Assembly: GCF_008923205.2 (NCBI RefSeq) | Contig: NZ_WBMS02000005.1 | Coordinates: forward strand, 242,154-306,153 | DNA: 64,000 nucleotides | Source of the DNA: Actinomadura physcomitrii | Lineage (GTDB): Bacteria; Actinomycetota; Actinomycetes; Streptosporangiales; Streptosporangiaceae | Direction of reading: 5' to 3' | Shown here: positions 60,595-64,000 of the stretch, piece by piece | Position numbering within the stretch: the stretch's first letter is position 1 | How the letters are laid out: each line of letters begins with the position of its first letter | Made by a program: the position numbers and the translations under genes | The notes under the pieces: generated by a model | Databases searched by the model: none | What the model saw: only the letters and a program-made list of their open reading frames with translations | Told to the model about the DNA's origin: nothing

Positions 60595-61704
60595 GTGACA
60601 ACGGAGTTGTATCCGCGCGAGCGGGTGGGGCGGGTGCGCGAGGCGACCGCGAAGGCGGGGCTCGGCGCGGTCCTGCTGACGCCCGGCCCGGACCTGCGCT
60701 ACGTCACCGGCTACGACGCCAAGCAGCTCGAGCGGCTCACCTGCCTGGTGGTGCCGGCGGACGGCGAGGCGTTCCTGGTCGTGCCGCGGCTGGAGCTGCC
60801 GGCGGCGCAGGCGTCGCCCGCGGGCTCGCTCGGCGTGGAGCTGGTGCCGTGGGACGAGACCGACGACCCGTACGCGCTGGTCGCGCGGCGCCTGCCGGGC
60901 GGCCTGGCGTCGGTGGGGGTGGCCGACCGGATGTGGGCGGTGATGGCACTGCGGTTCCGCGCGGCGCTGCCGGCCGCCGAGCAGGTCGCGGCGGGCGGCG
61001 TGCTGCGGGAGCTGCGGATGCGCAAGAGCGCGGCCGAGGTCGCGGCGCTGCGCGAGGCCGGCGCGGCGATCGACCGGGTGCACCGGCGCGTCCCGGACTT
61101 CCTGCGCGCCGGCCGGACGGAGCGGGAGGTCGGCCGGGACATCGCCGACGCGATCATCGCGGAGGGCCACGCGGCCGTCGACTTCGTCATCGTCGGGTCG
61201 GGCCCGAACGGCGCGAACCCGCACGCGGAGCTGTCGGACCGGGTGATCCGCGCGGGCGAGCCCGTGGTGGTCGACATCGGCGGGACGATGCCGAGCGGCT
61301 ACTGCTCGGACTCGACCCGCAACTACTGCGTGGGCGAGCCGCCCGCCGACTACGCGGCGTACTTCGCGGTGCTGCAGGAGGCGCAGCGGCTGTCGCGCGA
61401 GGCGGTCCGGCCGGGCGCGACGCCGGAGGCGGTGGACGCGGCGGCCCGCGAGGTCATCGCGGCGGCGGGGCACGGCGAGCACTTCTTCCACCGCACCGGG
61501 CACGGCATCGGCCTGGAGTCGCACGAGGACCCCTACATCGTGGCGGGCAACCGCGAGCCGCTGGAGCCCGGCATGGCGTTCTCGATCGAGCCGGGCATCT
61601 ACCCGGGCCCGCACGGCGCGCGCATCGAGGACATCGTGGTGTGCACCGAGGACGGCTACGAGGCCATGAACGTCATCGAGCGGGGACTGGCGGTCGTCGG
61701 CTGA
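60595..61704 (+). CDS. M24 family Xaa-Pro-type aminopeptidase/dipeptidase
   Basis: 369 residues from the GTG at 60595 (GGAGA 5 nt upstream; ATG 60583 would add four residues). A creatinase-like N-terminal domain (GLGAVLLTPGPDLRYVTGYDAKQ) is followed by the pita-bread domain. Metal ligands: Asp in VVVDIGG and SDSTRNY, His in HRTGHGIGLESHE, Glu in SIEPGIYPG and RIEDIVV. It corresponds to M. tuberculosis PepE (Rv2089c), which also follows the exonuclease. It cleaves Xaa-Pro peptides. Confidence 0.9.
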   Translation: MTTELYPRERVGRVREATAKAGLGAVLLTPGPDLRYVTGYDAKQLERLTCLVVPADGEAFLVVPRLELPAAQASPAGSLGVELVPWDETDDPYALVARRLPGGLASVGVADRMWAVMALRFRAALPAAEQVAAGGVLRELRMRKSAAEVAALREAGAAIDRVHRRVPDFLRAGRTEREVGRDIADAIIAEGHAAVDFVIVGSGPNGANPHAELSDRVIRAGEPVVVDIGGTMPSGYCSDSTRNYCVGEPPADYAAYFAVLQEAQRLSREAVRPGATPEAVDAAAREVIAAAGHGEHFFHRTGHGIGLESHEDPYIVAGNREPLEPGMAFSIEPGIYPGPHGARIEDIVVCTEDGYEAMNVIERGLAVVG

Positions 61705-61748
61705 ACCACCGGCCCCCGGGGCCCGTCCGGGGGATGATGAGGGCGCGG

Positions 61749-61774
61749 AGGCGCGGGCGTTTTCGTCCGCGCCT
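61749..61774 (+). terminator. Hairpin after the peptidase gene
   Basis: AGGCGCGGGCG and CGTCCGCGCCT pair (11 bp with one G-T), loop TTTT, 45 bp after the stop. Confidence 0.75.
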
Positions 61775-61801
61775 TCGGCTTGTTTCGGGCGGCGGAAAAT
61801 A

Positions 61802-61815
61802 ACCCGGAAACGGGT
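61802..61815 (+). promoter_or_regulatory. ACCCG-GAAA-CGGGT palindrome upstream of the MalK-type gene
   Basis: 14-bp inverted repeat in the 165 bp between the peptidase terminator and the ABC operon. It is a possible LacI/GntR-class operator; the regulator gene is not in the window. Confidence 0.35.
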
Positions 61816-61939
61816 CGGTAACGATCTCTGCACCAAATGGGTCAGCCGGTGCCGCGCGTATTGCGGTCCGGCCGTCCGGCCCTGTACCACCTTGTTTCGA
61901 GTTACGCCGGGGTAGCGCTTGTCAAGCAGAGGAGACGCC

Positions 61940-63169
61940 GTGGCAGAGGTCGACCTGACCAGCGTCGGGAAGGTCTATCCCGACGGGACGCGGGCCGTGA
62001 CCGACCTGAACCTCAGCATCGCCGACGGGGAGTTCCTGGTGCTCGTCGGACCGTCCGGCTGCGGCAAGACCACCGCCCTGCGGATGGTCGCCGGCCTGGA
62101 GGACATCTCCGAGGGCACCGTCACGATCGGCGGCCGCGTCGTCAACCGCGTCCCCGCCCGGGACCGCGACGTCGCCATGGTCTTCCAGAGCTACGCGCTC
62201 TACCCGCACCTGTCGGTGCGCGACAACATCGGGTTCGGGCTGTCGCTGCGCAAGCTGCCGAAGAAGGAGATCCGCGAGAAGGTCGACCGCGCCGCGGAGG
62301 TCCTCGGCCTCACCGACCACCTGGACCGCAAGCCGCGCAACCTGTCCGGCGGCCAGCGCCAGCGGGTCGCGATGGGCCGCGCGATCGTCCGCGAGCCGCA
62401 GGCGTTCCTGATGGACGAGCCGCTGTCCAACCTCGACGCCAAGCTGCGCGTGCAGATGCGCGCGGAGATCGCCCGCATCCAGCGCGACCTCGGCGTCACC
62501 ACGATCTACGTCACGCACGACCAGACCGAGGCGATGACGCTCGGCGACCGGGTCGCGGTGATGAAGAAGGGCGAGCTCCAGCAGGTGGCACCGCCGCAGG
62601 AGCTCTACGACCGGCCGGCGAACCTGTTCGTCGCCGGCTTCATCGGCTCACCCGCCATGAACCTGCTGCACGGCTCGCTGTCCGGGGACGCGGCGAACCC
62701 GCGCCTGCAGATCGGCGGCCAGACCCTGACGCTGCCGGCCGCGGTGCTGCACGAGCGCCCCGCCCTCGCGTCCTACCTCGGGCGCGACGTCGTCGTCGGC
62801 ATCCGCCCCGAGGACATGGAGGACTCCGAGCTCGTGGAGGCGCCCGAGGGGTCCGGGCTGTCCTCCACCGCCGACCTCGTGGAGGCGATGGGCTCGGACG
62901 TGCTGGTCCATTTCGCGGTCGAGGCCGCCCAGGTCGTCACCGAGGACACCAAGGAGCTCGCCCGCGACGCGGGGACCGACGTGCTGGGGCACATGGAGCG
63001 GCCCCGCACGGACCTGGTCGCGCGGTTCAGCCCCCGCACCCGCGTGAAGGTCGGCGACCCGGTGACGATCCGCGTCGACACCGGTCGCCTGCACTTCTTC
63101 GATATCGAGTCCGGCGCGTCGATCTGGGGATCGGACGCGGCCGGTTCGCCCAGGAAGGATGAGGGATGA
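61940..63169 (+). CDS. Sugar ABC transporter ATPase (MalK/UgpC type)
   Basis: 409 residues. Walker A GPSGCGKTT (37-45), Q-loop FQSYALYPHLSV, signature LSGGQRQRVAMGRA (about 135), Walker B FLMDEPLSNLD and H-loop THDQTEAM, then a C-terminal regulatory/TOBE domain (GRDVVVGIRPEDMEDSEL, DTGRLHFFDIESGASIWG). GTG 61940 has SD AGAGGAGA; a TTG at 61919 opens the same frame but lacks one. It overlaps the binding-protein gene (ATGA). It could also energise the permeases encoded at 39-41 kb, as MsiK does for several importers. Confidence 0.92.
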   Translation: MAEVDLTSVGKVYPDGTRAVTDLNLSIADGEFLVLVGPSGCGKTTALRMVAGLEDISEGTVTIGGRVVNRVPARDRDVAMVFQSYALYPHLSVRDNIGFGLSLRKLPKKEIREKVDRAAEVLGLTDHLDRKPRNLSGGQRQRVAMGRAIVREPQAFLMDEPLSNLDAKLRVQMRAEIARIQRDLGVTTIYVTHDQTEAMTLGDRVAVMKKGELQQVAPPQELYDRPANLFVAGFIGSPAMNLLHGSLSGDAANPRLQIGGQTLTLPAAVLHERPALASYLGRDVVVGIRPEDMEDSELVEAPEGSGLSSTADLVEAMGSDVLVHFAVEAAQVVTEDTKELARDAGTDVLGHMERPRTDLVARFSPRTRVKVGDPVTIRVDTGRLHFFDIESGASIWGSDAAGSPRKDEG

Positions 63170-64000
63170 GGGTCAGCAGAGGGATGGGCCGCCGGACGGT
63201 GGGCGCCGCCGTCGCGGCGGGACTGCTGCTGTCGGCCGCGGCCGCGTGCGGCGGTGGCGACGACGACAAGGGGGACGGCTCGAAGACCTCGGCCGGGGGG
63301 ACGGAGCTCAAGGGCGTCACCGTCTCGGTGGCCGCCAAGTGGACCGGGACGGAGGAGGCCAACTTCCGCAAGGTCCTGAAGGCGTTCGAGAAGCAGACGG
63401 GCGCGACCGTCCAGTACGCCTCGACCGGTGAGAACACCGACGCCTACCTCGGGCCGAAGCTGGCGGCGCACAACCCGCCGGACGTGGCGATCCTGCCGCA
63501 GCCGGGCCTGATGCAGCAGTACGCCGCCAAGGGCCAGCTGAAGCCGCTGGCCGACGACGTAGTGGCGGAGGTGTCGCAGAACTTCTCGCCGTACTGGAAG
63601 GACCTCGGCTCCTACCAGGGCAAGACCTACGGCGTGATCGCCAAGGCGGCCTACAAGTCGATCATCTGGTACCGGCCGCAGGCGTTCTCCGACGCGGGCG
63701 TCCAGCCCCCGGCGGCCTGGGCCGACCTGGTGAAGGACGCCGGCACGCTGCAGGACTCGGGCACCACCCCGTTCACGCTGGCCGCCGGCCCGCAGGACTC
63801 CTGGACGCTGACCGACTGGTTCGAGAACGTCTACCTCTCGCAGGCCGGCCCGGACAACTACGACAAGCTGGCCAAGCACGAGATCAAGTGGACCGACCCG
63901 ACGGTCGCCAAGGCGCTGCAGACGCTCGCCGAGATCTGGGGCAAGCCGCAGCTGCTCAACGGCGGCGTCGCCACCGCGACCAAGACCAAGTTCGACGAGT
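63166..64000 (+). CDS. Sugar ABC transporter solute-binding lipoprotein, 3' end outside window
   Basis: The ATG at 63166 overlaps the MalK stop by 4 bp. The frame stays open to the window end (278 codons seen). Signal peptide with lipobox SAAAAC (Cys28), then a low-complexity linker and a family-1 binding-protein domain (GVTVSVAAKWTGTEEANFRKVLKAF, NPPDVAILPQPGLMQQYA, KSIIWYRPQAFSDAGV). The permeases presumably lie beyond the window. Confidence 0.9.
   Translation, partial: MRVSRGMGRRTVGAAVAAGLLLSAAAACGGGDDDKGDGSKTSAGGTELKGVTVSVAAKWTGTEEANFRKVLKAFEKQTGATVQYASTGENTDAYLGPKLAAHNPPDVAILPQPGLMQQYAAKGQLKPLADDVVAEVSQNFSPYWKDLGSYQGKTYGVIAKAAYKSIIWYRPQAFSDAGVQPPAAWADLVKDAGTLQDSGTTPFTLAAGPQDSWTLTDWFENVYLSQAGPDNYDKLAKHEIKWTDPTVAKALQTLAEIWGKPQLLNGGVATATKTKFDE

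Overview
The window is high-GC (roughly 70-75 % by eye) actinobacterial chromosome, densely packed, with many GTG starts, 4-bp ATGA/GTGA overlaps and TANNNT -10 boxes lying 6-7 nt before start codons. The Pup-proteasome locus (dop, pup, prcB, prcA, pafA), pafB-pafC, tatA-tatC and helY place it in the Actinomycetia. The gene order, with an endonuclease-VII-like gene between pup and prcB, an FKBP lipoprotein after pafA and a DUF3866 gene before pafB, suggests a Streptomyces/Streptosporangiales-type organism (Actinomadura-like is my guess). No rRNA, tRNA, CRISPR array or replication origin was seen.

0-17 kb is the conserved core: depupylase, Pup, a two-zinc-knuckle/two-nuclease protein, the 20S proteasome subunits, the Pup ligase, a double-FKBP lipoprotein, a Cys-rich HTH regulator with a DUF3291 gene, DUF3866, the PafB/PafC WYL activators of the DNA-damage response, a small membrane protein, TatA/TatC and the HelY helicase. 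17-34 kb is accessory: an MpaB-type (DUF2236) protein, an alpha/beta hydrolase, two ABC exporter systems (the second under a TetR regulator with a 35-bp palindromic operator), an MFS carrier, an operon of flavoprotein, four-helix membrane protein and FHA/zinc-ribbon protein, a MarR regulator, an unknown gene and a sirtuin.

34-44 kb is a carbohydrate locus: DeoR regulator, GH4 phospho-glycosidase, PfkB kinase, ABC importer and a large secreted PIG-L deacetylase. The DeoR-type half-site recurs at both promoters, so the two operons may form one regulon. 44-48 kb is a partial inositol operon (Gfo/Idh dehydrogenase, IolC, IolB) under a GntR/HutC regulator with paired operators. A lone ketosynthase, a DUF3068 membrane protein, nirB with a second FAD/[2Fe-2S] reductase, a gamma-carbonic anhydrase, an amidohydrolase and a Crp/Fnr regulator follow up to 56.6 kb.

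57-62 kb returns to conserved content: a 5'-3' exonuclease and an Xaa-Pro-type peptidase, which follow helY in M. tuberculosis in the same relative orientations (Rv2092c, Rv2090, Rv2089c, from memory). Between them lies the most interesting feature: a serine-integrase gene of only 274 codons whose 5' end mimics the exonuclease 5' end. A 14-bp direct repeat (12/14 identical) in both gene starts brackets about 1 kb. I interpret this as a shrunken integrative element inserted in the exonuclease's 5' end, with the host start now driving an internally deleted integrase and the exonuclease running on an element-supplied, AT-rich 5' end. The window ends in a second sugar ABC importer (MalK-type ATPase and a truncated binding protein).
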